Positions 50,887-59,831 of a stretch of DNA of 64,000 nucleotides are shown here, in pieces. Each line of letters opens with the position of its first letter. Position 1 is the stretch's first letter. The stretch is from positions 1-64,000 of the forward strand of contig NZ_QBUY01000027.1 of the NCBI RefSeq assembly GCF_003121405.1, in the 5' to 3' direction. Source of the DNA: Paraburkholderia sp. C35. GTDB taxonomy: Bacteria > Pseudomonadota > Gammaproteobacteria > Burkholderiales > Burkholderiaceae. The translations under genes and the position numbers were made by a program. The notes beneath the pieces are model-generated. The model ran no database searches. It was not told the origin of the DNA and saw only the letters and a list, made by a program, of their open reading frames with translations.

Positions 50887-51352
50887 CATCCTGTGCTCGT
50901 GGGGTGATCGGGGCGTCGTGTGCTCGACGCCGCTCGATGACTGGTTATTGTGGCGGACGCGACGTTCGATGGTCTCGCGATCCGAGCCTATGAATGACTC
51001 TCGATGGCCCCCGGTTGCAGAAATCGGGATCTAAGCGCCATCCTGAAGCGACGCAACTTTCGCGGTCGAACCAAGGCCACCGACCCAAAGACCGCAGTGC
51101 GCAAAAGACGGAGTGTTGCTGGCGGCCACTAGAATTTATCAAACATTGGCAGAGCGTTTGGCTCTCCCCCGAATCGGGAGAGCTCCTCGTCGGCGAGCAA
51201 CTAGCTCCTGTTGCTGAGAAGTCGATCAAGGCAAGATCCCAAAAAGCTCTTGCACGCTTTGGTTGCACAGCTCGGCTTCCAGAGTAGATGTGCAGTCCAA
51301 TGTGATCGCTCATATGCTTCTGAAGAACGGGCACCCTCGGCATTGACAGACC
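50887..51352. other. Intergenic stretch, nothing recognised
   Basis: About 465 bp between the frameshifted NTF2-like gene and the convergent cytochrome b561 gene. Open frames on both strands lack domain similarity. No terminator with T-run was found for either gene. Confidence 0.4.
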
Positions 51353-51928
51353 CTAACGCTCTCGCCGCTGATCACGCGACGGCCCTGCGTGGGGAAGCAT
51401 CCTTTGCAGCACATGGTCCTTCAGGACAAAGCGGTGAAACAGCGCAGCGACGACATGCAGACAAATCAACGCGAGGAGCACCCATGCGAGGATGCCGTGC
51501 ACATCCCCCATCGCGTGGCCGAAGGCCGAGCCCGATTCGCTCAGCGCCGGATAGGACACCACGCCCGCCAAGCGGACCGTCCAGCCACGCGAGGACGCGT
51601 TGATCCAGCCGAGCAGCGGCACCAGCCCCAGGGCGGCGTAGAGGAGAACATGCGTTATGCGCGAGGCGACGCTCAGTAGCGGTGGCAGTTCATCCGGCGT
51701 GGGCCCGTGCGTCAATCGCCAGATCACCCGGATTGCCATGACGGCGACGAGCGTCGCGCCCACCCCGAGATGCCAGGCGATCAGATTAACCGGCTGCGTG
51801 TCTTTGTGCACGTCCGGCATCGTCCAGCCAATCACAAATTGCATTGCGACCAACAGGACGGTTAGCCAGTGCAGTGTGCGTGCGACTGCGTCATATGCCG
51901 GATGCCGTATTTCGTAGGCCTTCGCCAT
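51353..51928 (-). CDS. Cytochrome b561
   Basis: A 191-residue, four-helix inner-membrane di-haem cytochrome. Haem-ligand histidines of the family are seen at H20 (ARTLHWLTVLL), H53 (LIAWHLGVG), H144 (GDVHGILAW) and H158 (ICLHVVAALFHRFVLKD). It moves electrons between quinol and periplasmic or cytoplasmic acceptors, often in superoxide or reductive stress. Monocistronic; its gap to the next gene is 378 bp and contains no obvious terminator. Confidence 0.92.
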   Translation of the reverse strand: MAKAYEIRHPAYDAVARTLHWLTVLLVAMQFVIGWTMPDVHKDTQPVNLIAWHLGVGATLVAVMAIRVIWRLTHGPTPDELPPLLSVASRITHVLLYAALGLVPLLGWINASSRGWTVRLAGVVSYPALSESGSAFGHAMGDVHGILAWVLLALICLHVVAALFHRFVLKDHVLQRMLPHAGPSRDQRRER

Positions 51929-52306
51929 TTTTTCTCCTTAAGTTGTCACGACTTGATAAATTGATGGGGATCCGCAGTGCGCATCTTGATGCTGATAGCC
52001 TGAAAAAAGCACTATTCACATCCGATGGATGCTAGCGCCATTACCTTAAGGAAACCTGACGTTTAGAGGGGCGATCCGGATCGCTCGCCGCCGCTGTTTC
52101 GGCACAGCCGCCAACGCGAGGACAGCACGACCAGAAAGCCGGCAGGCCGGTCTTGCCACCTGCATCACGCGAATGGTTCGCGGCGGCAGGCAACGATCCA
52201 ACCGCGACGCCGATATCGGCCGGGCCGTCATCGTAGTTACTTGAAAGACAGTTGACGTTGACTTATTTCAGTTGCCATCGAAATACACAAATACTGATGA
52301 TAAGCG
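51929..52306. other. Intergenic region between divergent cytochrome b561 and mbfA genes
   Basis: 378 bp holding two divergent promoters. AT-rich segments are at about 51935-52045 and 52240-52310. No Fur- or Irr-type box could be pointed out with confidence, although one would be expected for an mbfA gene. Confidence 0.4.
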
Positions 52307-53527
52307 TTGCTATTCTCGGTAAATGCGCACGCCGGGGTTTTCGCCCATCTTGCACGCTATCCCGGTAGACTAGAAGCAGTCGAACAATTCCTGGGCGACG
52401 CTGTGGCCTCTAAACACGAACTCCGGCGATTTCAGGCGAATCTCGCCGATGACCACCATAGCGCAATAATTTACGAGACTCTGGCGGACGTAGAGCGCGA
52501 CAGCGAGCGCAAAAAAGTCTACGATGAACTCGCTGCTTCTGAGCGGGCGCACGCGAAAGTCTGGGCTGACAAGCTCGAAGCTAACGGACAGCGCGTCCCA
52601 AACAGAGAAAGCACAAAAACCTTCCTGATGAGGGGCCTCGTCCACCTCTTCGGTCCAAAGTTTGTCCTCCCCACGCTCGCGGCCGCCGAATTTGCCGACA
52701 GAAACAAATACGCAGGCAATCCCGAGACCGAACAGATGTCGGCGGACGAACGACATCACGCTAGCGTTGTGCAGGCACTGGCAAACGATAGGAAGCCGAA
52801 ACCAGTTAATGGGGCGGACATAGCCGGCGCCGAGTCATGGCACAGAGGCGTGTCATCAGGAAATGACCTTCGGGCAGCGGTCCTTGGTGCTAGTGATGGT
52901 CTCGTGTCCAACTTCTGCCTCATTATGGGCGTCGCCGGCGCAGGTAGTGGCAACCACGCCACGCTCCTGTCCGCGTTCGCAGGACTGGTTGCCGGTGCCT
53001 GCTCCATGGCCCTCGGAGAGTGGCTGTCGGTGACCAATGCACGAGAACTGGCCAGAACCCAGATTGCGAAGGAAGCCGATGAACTTGAACACTCGCCTGA
53101 CGCTGAAGAGCACGAATTGCGACTTATCTACCGCGCGAAAGGCCTGGAAAGCGGAGAAGCAAGGCGTGTCGCTTCGCAAATAATGCGTGATAAAACTGCG
53201 GCACTCGATGTGCTGACCCGCGAGGAACTTGGTCTTGACCCCGCGGAGCTCGGCGGCAATCCATGGACGGCAGCCGCTGTATCTTTCTGCCTTTTTGCAA
53301 CCGGCGCAATCTTTCCCGCGATGCCCTTTCTATGGGCGGCGGGCGGCTGGGCAATCGTCCAGTGCATCCTGTTCAGCACTCTGGCGCTGGGTGCCATCGG
53401 TACGTTTACTTCTCTGTTCAATGGTCGTAGCGCGGCTTTTTCGGCAATGCGACAGATAGCCATCGGACTGGTCGCAGCCGCATTTACCTACCGCGTCGGC
53501 CGCCTGTTAGGTGTCTCAATTTCTTAG
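52307..53527 (+). CDS. mbfA: MbfA-like ferritin/VIT1 fusion, iron exporter
   Basis: Up to 406 residues. The N-terminal part is a ferritin-like (Er) domain with di-iron ligands: IIYETLADVERDSERKK (E57), ASERAHAKVW (E79, H82) and MSADERHHASVVQAL. From about residue 185 it is a VIT1/CCC1-type membrane domain (DLRAAVLGASDGLVSNFCLI, GACSMALGEWLSV, then LLTFG-like C-terminal helices). MbfA proteins export iron and protect against peroxide and acid stress. The first ~32 codons from TTG 52307 look atypical; GTG 52403 (VASKHELRRF) is an alternative start. Confidence 0.88.
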   Translation: MLFSVNAHAGVFAHLARYPGRLEAVEQFLGDAVASKHELRRFQANLADDHHSAIIYETLADVERDSERKKVYDELAASERAHAKVWADKLEANGQRVPNRESTKTFLMRGLVHLFGPKFVLPTLAAAEFADRNKYAGNPETEQMSADERHHASVVQALANDRKPKPVNGADIAGAESWHRGVSSGNDLRAAVLGASDGLVSNFCLIMGVAGAGSGNHATLLSAFAGLVAGACSMALGEWLSVTNARELARTQIAKEADELEHSPDAEEHELRLIYRAKGLESGEARRVASQIMRDKTAALDVLTREELGLDPAELGGNPWTAAAVSFCLFATGAIFPAMPFLWAAGGWAIVQCILFSTLALGAIGTFTSLFNGRSAAFSAMRQIAIGLVAAAFTYRVGRLLGVSIS

Positions 53528-54193
53528 CCAACGAAAATAAGAAACTTAACCACCCAGATCTGGTGCGTCCGGGAACAGGTCATTGCGAGAAATGCGTTTA
53601 ATGTTTGCGAGGAGCTCGCGCTTTCTGTTGCACGGAGTTCCTGTCGTCAGCAAAACGTCCGGACAGCACTAATGGCTCGGTTATCGTCGAAATCGCATCC
53701 TTGTATATGGCCTGCATACTGCCAACTTTGCGAATCGGCGAAGGGTGTCTGGAGTCAGTCGATTCTGTCGTACTAGCGCCAGTGCGATGCGTGCTAACCC
53801 GGCATGGAAGACATTGGACGTAATGGGCAATAGCACCTTCATGCGCAACTGGTTCGCGTACCAGCCTTTAGAAGCCGCGAGTTCGGTCGAAATGACGGCC
53901 AGCTTTGCCGTGATTACCACCACAACAGGCTATTGGTTGATTCATCTTTTGGATAGCGATAGTCTCGTATGGTCATTCGACATTCAGTCCGATGGCCATA
54001 CGACATCGCGGGCAGCCAGGCGTCGAACCCTCAACGTCGATACAGATACAAATATCCAGGCGTTGGTTCGAGAACGAGCAATTTCTCCGAGGTTTGGTCG
54101 TTCTGAACCTCAACTGAAAATAGCCCTCCCATGATGAGCATACGGCGTTATCGACTGTGGTAGTCACCCTCACCGAGACCATCCGGTCCACTG
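53528..54193. other. Intergenic region between convergent mbfA and hpnL genes
   Basis: About 670 bp. Frames of 60-130 codons exist on both strands (for instance minus-strand VFHAGLARIALALVRQNRLT near 53770) but no family was recognised and none has a good ribosome-binding site. Treated as decayed or non-coding. Confidence 0.4.
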
Positions 54194-55165
54194 CTATCGC
54201 TTTGCGCGTATAGCGAACTGCCACGCGAGCAACCCGGGCAGATAAATTGACAAATCCCGAATGCGTCGTGCGCCTGCGAGTGCAAGACTCGTCGCAGGCT
54301 CGATCCCAAACCAACCGCCAATAATCACAACTGCGCTCTCCTGAACCCCCAACGCACCCGGGACTACGAATGCGGCGCTGCTCACAGCCTGAATCAGGAC
54401 TTCGATTGTCAGCACGATGGGAAAGTTTGTCGTGAATTGAAGGAAACGTAGTGCGATCCACAACTCCAGTGCCGTCCCGATACACTGCAACGGTTGCCAC
54501 AGGAAAAGGTAACGGAAAATCACGCCGGATCTGCGCCAGATCACCTTGATCGCCTGATCGGTCGTCACCGACGGTTCAATAAGTGCGCCCAGTTTGCCGT
54601 TCGTTATCCGGGCAAGTGCCCGGGAAGCAAGTTCGAAAGGCCTGGCATGCTGGACGAGCGCGAACAGTATGGGGATTGGCACGAGCAACGCCGTGCCCCA
54701 CGATAAAATTCCGATCACATGGCCTAACGCTGATTCTCCGTGGGTCGCGAGGAAACCAACGGCGACCATTGTGAACATAAACTGGCTGATGATCGTCAGC
54801 TGGAGGTCAACCACGAGGCTCGCGGCCGCCGTTGACGACCTTAGCCCCCATTGCCTTAGCAGCTGGAAAGAAACGAGTTCGCCGCCGATCCGCGCAACGG
54901 GCAACATGCAGTTGACCGATTCGCGTATCCAAACGAGCTTTAACATCGAAACGAGTGCTGGACGGTTGGCTCCGCGTATCAACGTCTGCCAGTCACGCGC
55001 ATTGGCCAGCATCGGGAGGATGTGTGCGAATGCCGCCGCGAGCAACCCGGCACTCGCATCATGCAACAGACCGATTACCTGCGCGGGATGACTTCGCCAT
55101 ATCGTAAAAAGCCCGATCGCAAGACCCACGAGTGCCGCATACCTGCCGATGTGTTTGATCATCAA
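54194..55165 (-). CDS. hpnL: HpnL-like hopanoid-associated membrane protein
   Basis: A 323-residue, about 8-helix membrane protein of the lysylphosphatidylglycerol-synthase-TM/HpnL type. It starts MMIKHIGRYAALVGLAIGLF and has RESVNCMLPVARIGGELVSF QLLR, then FVVPGALGVQESAVVIIGGW, both typical of the family. It lies 24 bp after hpnI, in the same direction. HpnL-like proteins accompany hopanoid side-chain genes and are thought to help lipid transport or maturation; the exact role is unproven. Confidence 0.83.
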   Translation of the reverse strand: MMIKHIGRYAALVGLAIGLFTIWRSHPAQVIGLLHDASAGLLAAAFAHILPMLANARDWQTLIRGANRPALVSMLKLVWIRESVNCMLPVARIGGELVSFQLLRQWGLRSSTAAASLVVDLQLTIISQFMFTMVAVGFLATHGESALGHVIGILSWGTALLVPIPILFALVQHARPFELASRALARITNGKLGALIEPSVTTDQAIKVIWRRSGVIFRYLFLWQPLQCIGTALELWIALRFLQFTTNFPIVLTIEVLIQAVSSAAFVVPGALGVQESAVVIIGGWFGIEPATSLALAGARRIRDLSIYLPGLLAWQFAIRAKR

Positions 55166-55189
55166 AGAACAGTGTGTTTGTTCGATCGC

Positions 55190-56395
55190 TCAATCGGCCG
55201 ACGAGCGGCGCTGTTCGCCTTTCAGCATTCCGTGGCCATCGACTCTGAAACTGAATCCTCGCCAGACAACGCGTGAGGAAGCAAAGCTCTGACACAGTAT
55301 CGCGAATGCCATCAGGTCCCAAACCGGCAATAGGAAAAGACCTTCAACTGGCCGCTTCAGAATTGCATCGATCCGCAATTGAAGCAACGCTCTTACACCG
55401 AGCGATATCAGAAAAAGCGATATCGTCCACATCTGCGGGCCGCCTGACAGAATCGTCAGTGTGGCCCACGGGATAGGGTAACTCAGCGCGGAACCAGCGT
55501 GACCGATTGGATCAATGCGACGTATCGTCCGGCTCCAGCGCAATTCGTGTTCTATGAGCGTTGTAGCCGTAGTCTCCTGACAGGCATGCCCCACCACAAA
55601 CCCGGGCACGACAACCTTCTGTCCATTCTTCCGCACCGCAGCCCCGATCGCGTGATCCTCCGCAAGCACACAGGAAAGTGGCCTGAGTCCGCCAATTGAC
55701 TCGAGCGTCTGCCGTCGCATCGCAATGGTCTGGCCAAAGCACGGGTGAGCAAGGCCCAGTCGCAGACCCATCACTACGCCGGGCAGGAATTGGTAGTCCA
55801 CTGCCCGCGCAGACAATCTGGGCCAGAAACCTGGCTCCCGTACGCCGACATACGCACACGTCACAAGGCCGACGCCGTCGGCATGCAACTCGCCCACTAC
55901 GCGCGAAAGATAGTCCGGCCCGACTGTCACATCGCTATCTGCGAACACAAACAGATCGTGTTCAGCAGCTGGAAGCATGTTGATAAGATTACTGACCTTA
56001 CGGTTCGACCCGTGCATGTCGCTGTTAGCGACGATGGTGATATGCGCGCCCGGAAAATCGATCTGCAACTGCTTCACGACTGCGAGAGCAGGATCGCATG
56101 CGTCGTGCACACCAAACAGATACTGCACCGCCCCGCGATAATCCTGTTCACAAAAGCTGCGCAAGTTATCAAGCAGCGCCGTCTCCATGCCGCTAAGAGG
56201 CTTCAGAACTGTCACGGATGGAAAGTGGTCGTTCACAGGCGAATGTCTATCGAAAAATACTCCTACCGATGCGGCGGCGACAACCGTATAAACGATTCCG
56301 CATATCGCACACAGTCCCAGCAGAGATGTGAGGGCGTGTGAGGCACCTGCCAATGACATCACCGGCATGACCAGCTCAAAAACTGTCGAAGCCAT
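55190..56395 (-). CDS. hpnI: Hopanoid glycosyltransferase HpnI
   Basis: A 401-residue membrane-anchored GT2 glycosyltransferase. One N-terminal helix (LLGLCAICGIVYTVVAAASV) precedes the GT domain: SVTVLKPLSGMETALLDNLR, the metal-binding DSD (D153-D155, FADSDVTVGPDYLS), CVLAEDHAIGAAVRKNG, and HELRWSRTIRRIDPIGHAGS; further helices follow. HpnI attaches N-acetylglucosamine to bacteriohopanetetrol, the first step to BHT-glucosamine. hpnK, the deacetylase that follows in the pathway, is not in the window. It is co-directional with hpnL and the small membrane-protein gene. Confidence 0.9.
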   Translation of the reverse strand: MASTVFELVMPVMSLAGASHALTSLLGLCAICGIVYTVVAAASVGVFFDRHSPVNDHFPSVTVLKPLSGMETALLDNLRSFCEQDYRGAVQYLFGVHDACDPALAVVKQLQIDFPGAHITIVANSDMHGSNRKVSNLINMLPAAEHDLFVFADSDVTVGPDYLSRVVGELHADGVGLVTCAYVGVREPGFWPRLSARAVDYQFLPGVVMGLRLGLAHPCFGQTIAMRRQTLESIGGLRPLSCVLAEDHAIGAAVRKNGQKVVVPGFVVGHACQETTATTLIEHELRWSRTIRRIDPIGHAGSALSYPIPWATLTILSGGPQMWTISLFLISLGVRALLQLRIDAILKRPVEGLFLLPVWDLMAFAILCQSFASSRVVWRGFSFRVDGHGMLKGEQRRSSAD

Positions 56396-56416
56396 GTCAG
56401 TGTCCGCCGACGGAAC

Positions 56417-56776
56417 TCAAATCAGAACGCCGTTTTCGGCACAACGTTCGGCGTTCACTCCCGAAAATCGGAGATGCAGCAAAACGAGCGAGCGCTGCCT
56501 AAATCCGTAATGAGAATGGACAACGCCTTCTGTCAGAATGAAGGCACGCGGTTGAGCTAGCGCGCGACGATAGGCGGCGAAGGCCAACAATCGCGTCAAC
56601 GCCAACGCCATCGCAATCAGGACGACAACGGTCAGCCTGAAACCCGGCGTCTCGAATGCCGATTCGCGGATACCGAACACATCAATGGCGATAAATGCCA
56701 TCGCATCAATGGTCATTGCCGCAATCGACGCTGTGACGAGATGTGCTCGAATGGATGAGACAGTTGCCCTTTTCAT
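56417..56776 (-). CDS. Small membrane protein upstream of hpnI
   Basis: A 119-residue protein with two likely helices (TASIAAMTIDAMAFIAIDVF and LTVVVLIAMALALTRLLAFA) and a basic N-terminus. It starts 22 bp before hpnI and so looks like the first gene of the hopanoid operon. No family was recognised. Its position gives some support that it is real and works with the hopanoid enzymes, but it could also be a chance frame. Confidence 0.5.
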   Translation of the reverse strand: MKRATVSSIRAHLVTASIAAMTIDAMAFIAIDVFGIRESAFETPGFRLTVVVLIAMALALTRLLAFAAYRRALAQPRAFILTEGVVHSHYGFRQRSLVLLHLRFSGVNAERCAENGVLI

Positions 56777-57123
56777 GGATCTCGCCCGCTCCGTGATGAT
56801 CGCCGATTTTCGCCTTCGGCCAAGACCTCAGACAACTTCGACATCGCGTACAACTATGCCAACGATCGTAGCGGGACTAATCTGAAGAAGAGGTTAAGGT
56901 TACGTTACGCAATATTACTGACGCTTTCGAAAGCTGTCAGCTACTGGACGTTTCTTGAAAGGAAACGGGAAATGCCTCGATGAACCGCTTCACGAACTCC
57001 GAGATTTCTTAATGTCCGGTTAAGGTGCGCTCACGTAGCATTGCCAACTAACGATCCGGCTTGAACCAAGCCGTCGTACTTCATGCGTGCACCTCCATCC
57101 ACGGACGAGGAGCGGTCCAGGCA
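56777..57123. other. Divergent promoter region with a hairpin
   Basis: About 350 bp between the leftward hopanoid genes and the rightward phospholipase C gene. It includes a dyad at 56918-56940 built on GCTTTCGAAAGC and extended by CTGAC/GTCAG, an operator-like feature without a T-run. The phospholipase start has GAGGAG about 10-15 bp upstream. Confidence 0.5.
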
Positions 57124-59190
57124 ATGAAAACAAACTACAACGCCGAAGGAGCAACCAGTGAAACGGCGAGACGATCGTTCTGCTCATCACGTCGCAACTT
57201 TCTGCGTATCGCCGGGGGCACTCTCGCAGCATCATCGGTTTGTGCCTTAATGCCCCAGATGATTCATCGGGCACTCGCAACGCGAGCGCACCGCTTGACG
57301 GGAACGATCGACGATGTGAGTCATATCGTGATCCTTACGCAGGAGAACCGTTCTTTCGACCATTACTTCGGCATGCTGCGAGGCGTTCGCGGGTTCAATG
57401 ACCGGATGGCAATCGCCTTGCCAAATGGGGACGCCGTATGGAAACAGCCGACGGATACGGGTTATATTCTGCCTTTCCACGCTGATATGACCGTCACACG
57501 CGCGACATGCGAGAGGGCGCCGTCGATGAACTATCCCGTCGACATAGCGATGTGGAACCATGGCTTATGTGACGAATGGAACAAGGCGCGGTTTGCGGGA
57601 CTCGGCATGAGTTATTTTTGCCGAAGTGATCTGCCCTTCTACTATGCGCTGGCCGACGCTTTTACTGTCTGCGACCAGTACTATGCATCCACGCTAACCC
57701 AGACAAACCCGAACCGGTTGCATCTGTTTAGCGGCAGCAGCGGTCTGTCGGCAGGCTTTGTTCCCGCGCTAGATAATGTTGAGCCCGCAGCGGGCTTCAC
57801 CTGGCCCACGGTGGCCGAAACACTCCAGATGGCTGGCGTGCGCTGGCGCGTGTATCAGCAGGCAGACAATTTCGACGATAACGCGCTTGCACTATTTCGG
57901 AGCTTCCGAACCGCATCAGCGTCGAGCTTGCTCTACCGCAACGGCATGGCACGAGTCGACGATGTAGTTCGGGCGTTCGCTGCGGATGTGGCCGCTGGTA
58001 CGCTTCCGCAGGTAGCATGGATCGTCGCACCGGCCGCATTGTCGGAGCATGCAAATTATCACCCGCAAGCCGGGGAGGATTTCACTGCGCGTCTGCTCGG
58101 AGCACTTTTCGCGAATCCAGAGGTTTGGTCCAGGACCGTATTCCTGCTGAACTACGACGAACAAGGCGGCTTCTTCGACCACGAGCCGCCACCGACTCCC
58201 CCCGCTTCCGACGCGGAAGGCCGCTCGACAATCGCCACGACGGGCGAAATCTACGAAGGACTACCACTCGGTCTCGGCTTCCGGGTGCCGATGACGGTGA
58301 TCTCGCCATGGTCCAAAGGAGGCTACGTATGCTCGGAGGTCTTTGATCACACCTCGATCATTCAATTCATCGAGCGCCGCTTTGGTGTTCATTGCCCGAA
58401 CATCAGCCCGTGGCGTCGTGCAGTGTGCGGCGACCTCACATCCGCGTTCGACTTTCACACGCCGGACACGGCCTGGCCGTCGCTACCCGTTACTCGTACA
58501 TATGTATCGGATGCCAATCGGCAATGCAGTATGCTGCCAGATCCAACCGTGCCGACGGTGCAATCGCTCCCGAAACAGGAACCCGGCATTCGCGCGTCGC
58601 GAGCGCTACCTTATGAGATTCACGTCAGCGCGCAGGTGGATGTTCTCAGCGGAACACTATGGCTTGAGATGATCAACACCGGGGCGGCCGGAGTGGCGCT
58701 TTCAAGCTACGATCATGTGACCGGCACCAATCCGCCGCGTCGCTATGCGCTCGGTTCGGGCACGCAACTATCTGACCGTTGGGCGCATGCCCTGCCAGCC
58801 AACACCCGATATCATCTCTCGGTACGGGGACCAAACGGCTTTTTGCGGGTTTTCGCGGGTGATGTCGCCTCTGTACGCGATGTATCTCGTGCAAACCCCG
58901 AGATTCGGGCTACCAGCGACACGAAAAACAACGCGTTATGCCTAACGCTGATTAATCGTGGGAAAGCAGCCTGCGAATTTGCGATTTCATCGAACGTATA
59001 TGGTGCGAGTACCCCACGGAAGTTCGCTGTCCGTGCCGGCTCCACGGTCGCCACCCTATGGCCAGTCTCGTCAAGTGGCAACTGGTATGACCTCAGCGTC
59101 ACAGTCGACGATCAGCCAGCTTTTTTGCGGCGATTTGCAGGGCGTGTGGAAAATGGCCACGACCTCATAAGCGACCCAGCGGCTGCATGA
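57124..59190 (+). CDS. Tat-exported phosphocholine-type phospholipase C
   Basis: About 688 residues. The N-terminus carries a twin-arginine signal (SSRRNFLRIAGGTLAASSVC). The phosphoesterase domain has VILTQENRSFDHYFGMLRGV, LTQTNPNRLHLFSGSS, FLLNYDEQGGFFDHEPPP and PMTVISPWSKGGYVCSEVFD, all typical of PlcN/PlcH and acid phosphatase AcpA relatives; two C-terminal beta-domains (about 530-690) are as in Plc. ATG 57124 is used. It would cleave phospholipid head groups outside the cytoplasm, giving phosphate and choline/ethanolamine, or act as a virulence factor in pathogenic relatives. Phosphate or choline control is likely but not visible. Confidence 0.9.
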   Translation: MKTNYNAEGATSETARRSFCSSRRNFLRIAGGTLAASSVCALMPQMIHRALATRAHRLTGTIDDVSHIVILTQENRSFDHYFGMLRGVRGFNDRMAIALPNGDAVWKQPTDTGYILPFHADMTVTRATCERAPSMNYPVDIAMWNHGLCDEWNKARFAGLGMSYFCRSDLPFYYALADAFTVCDQYYASTLTQTNPNRLHLFSGSSGLSAGFVPALDNVEPAAGFTWPTVAETLQMAGVRWRVYQQADNFDDNALALFRSFRTASASSLLYRNGMARVDDVVRAFAADVAAGTLPQVAWIVAPAALSEHANYHPQAGEDFTARLLGALFANPEVWSRTVFLLNYDEQGGFFDHEPPPTPPASDAEGRSTIATTGEIYEGLPLGLGFRVPMTVISPWSKGGYVCSEVFDHTSIIQFIERRFGVHCPNISPWRRAVCGDLTSAFDFHTPDTAWPSLPVTRTYVSDANRQCSMLPDPTVPTVQSLPKQEPGIRASRALPYEIHVSAQVDVLSGTLWLEMINTGAAGVALSSYDHVTGTNPPRRYALGSGTQLSDRWAHALPANTRYHLSVRGPNGFLRVFAGDVASVRDVSRANPEIRATSDTKNNALCLTLINRGKAACEFAISSNVYGASTPRKFAVRAGSTVATLWPVSSSGNWYDLSVTVDDQPAFLRRFAGRVENGHDLISDPAAA

Positions 59191-59831
59191 TGGGGCGCTC
59201 AACGAGTAATCGATCACGGGGCAGTCGTGTACAAGAGCGTTCTGGTCCGGATTGGACAGGAAAATCCAAACATCGGTTTCAAGCGGGACACAACGCCTGA
59301 TTCCAAACGTCCAGATCAGATCTCAATAGCACGCGCCGGAGCGCAAACGGCATTTTCCCGTCGAAGTTCCGCAACAGTTCGCGCGGTCTCCAGGTTTCTC
59401 CTGCTCAACCACCGTCGGGCAACTCATCCGGCACGAGGCTGAAACTTTAGAACTCTTTAATTGCGCATCAATCGCAGGCCAGCGCGCATGTCCCGTACAA
59501 GTAGCGTGGGCAGTTCCCTGGCTACCAAGTGATCGCCCGCCTGAGGCCGTTTGTAGTAAATCGACGTGTGACACGCCTGCTCCGTCCAGCTGCGCGGCTC
59601 CTGAAAGATTTCTCCCAGAAACGCAAATGGCTGCGTGAACGGTCTGAAAATACGGCGAACTCAAGCTGATCGAAACTGCGGACGCCACGGCAACAAGTCA
59701 GAAAGGGCCTTTGCCCGGGCGTTCCATCGTTAGCTCAGTCGATCATCCGAACTTCAATTTTTCAATTATTTCATTCGCATTGCGAACAATATAAAACCCT
59801 TGTTCGCAATGCTATTCATACACACCCGCTG
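59191..59831. other. Intergenic region between convergent phospholipase C and porin genes
   Basis: About 640 bp with no credible gene. AT-rich sequence from about 59745 to 59820 carries a striking inverted repeat (59778-59811) described separately. No clear T-run terminator for either gene. Confidence 0.45.
59778..59811. promoter_or_regulatory. Perfect 12-bp inverted repeat, IclR-type operator-like
   Basis: CATTGCGAACAA at 59778-59789 and TTGTTCGCAATG at 59800-59811 with an AT-rich 10-bp spacer. The half-site GTTCGCA is the kind bound by IclR-family regulators; its left arm also overlaps TTCGCATTGCGAA, another palindrome of that type. It lies between two gene 3' ends, where no promoter is expected. 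As a terminator it would be poor: no T-run, low GC. Confidence 0.5.

Noticed and set aside
53681..53923. An 80-codon minus-strand frame with a helical look
   Set aside because: The sequence around VFHAGLARIALALVRQNRLT is plausible protein but matches no family I know, and it competes with a longer frame on the other strand. Left as unassigned.
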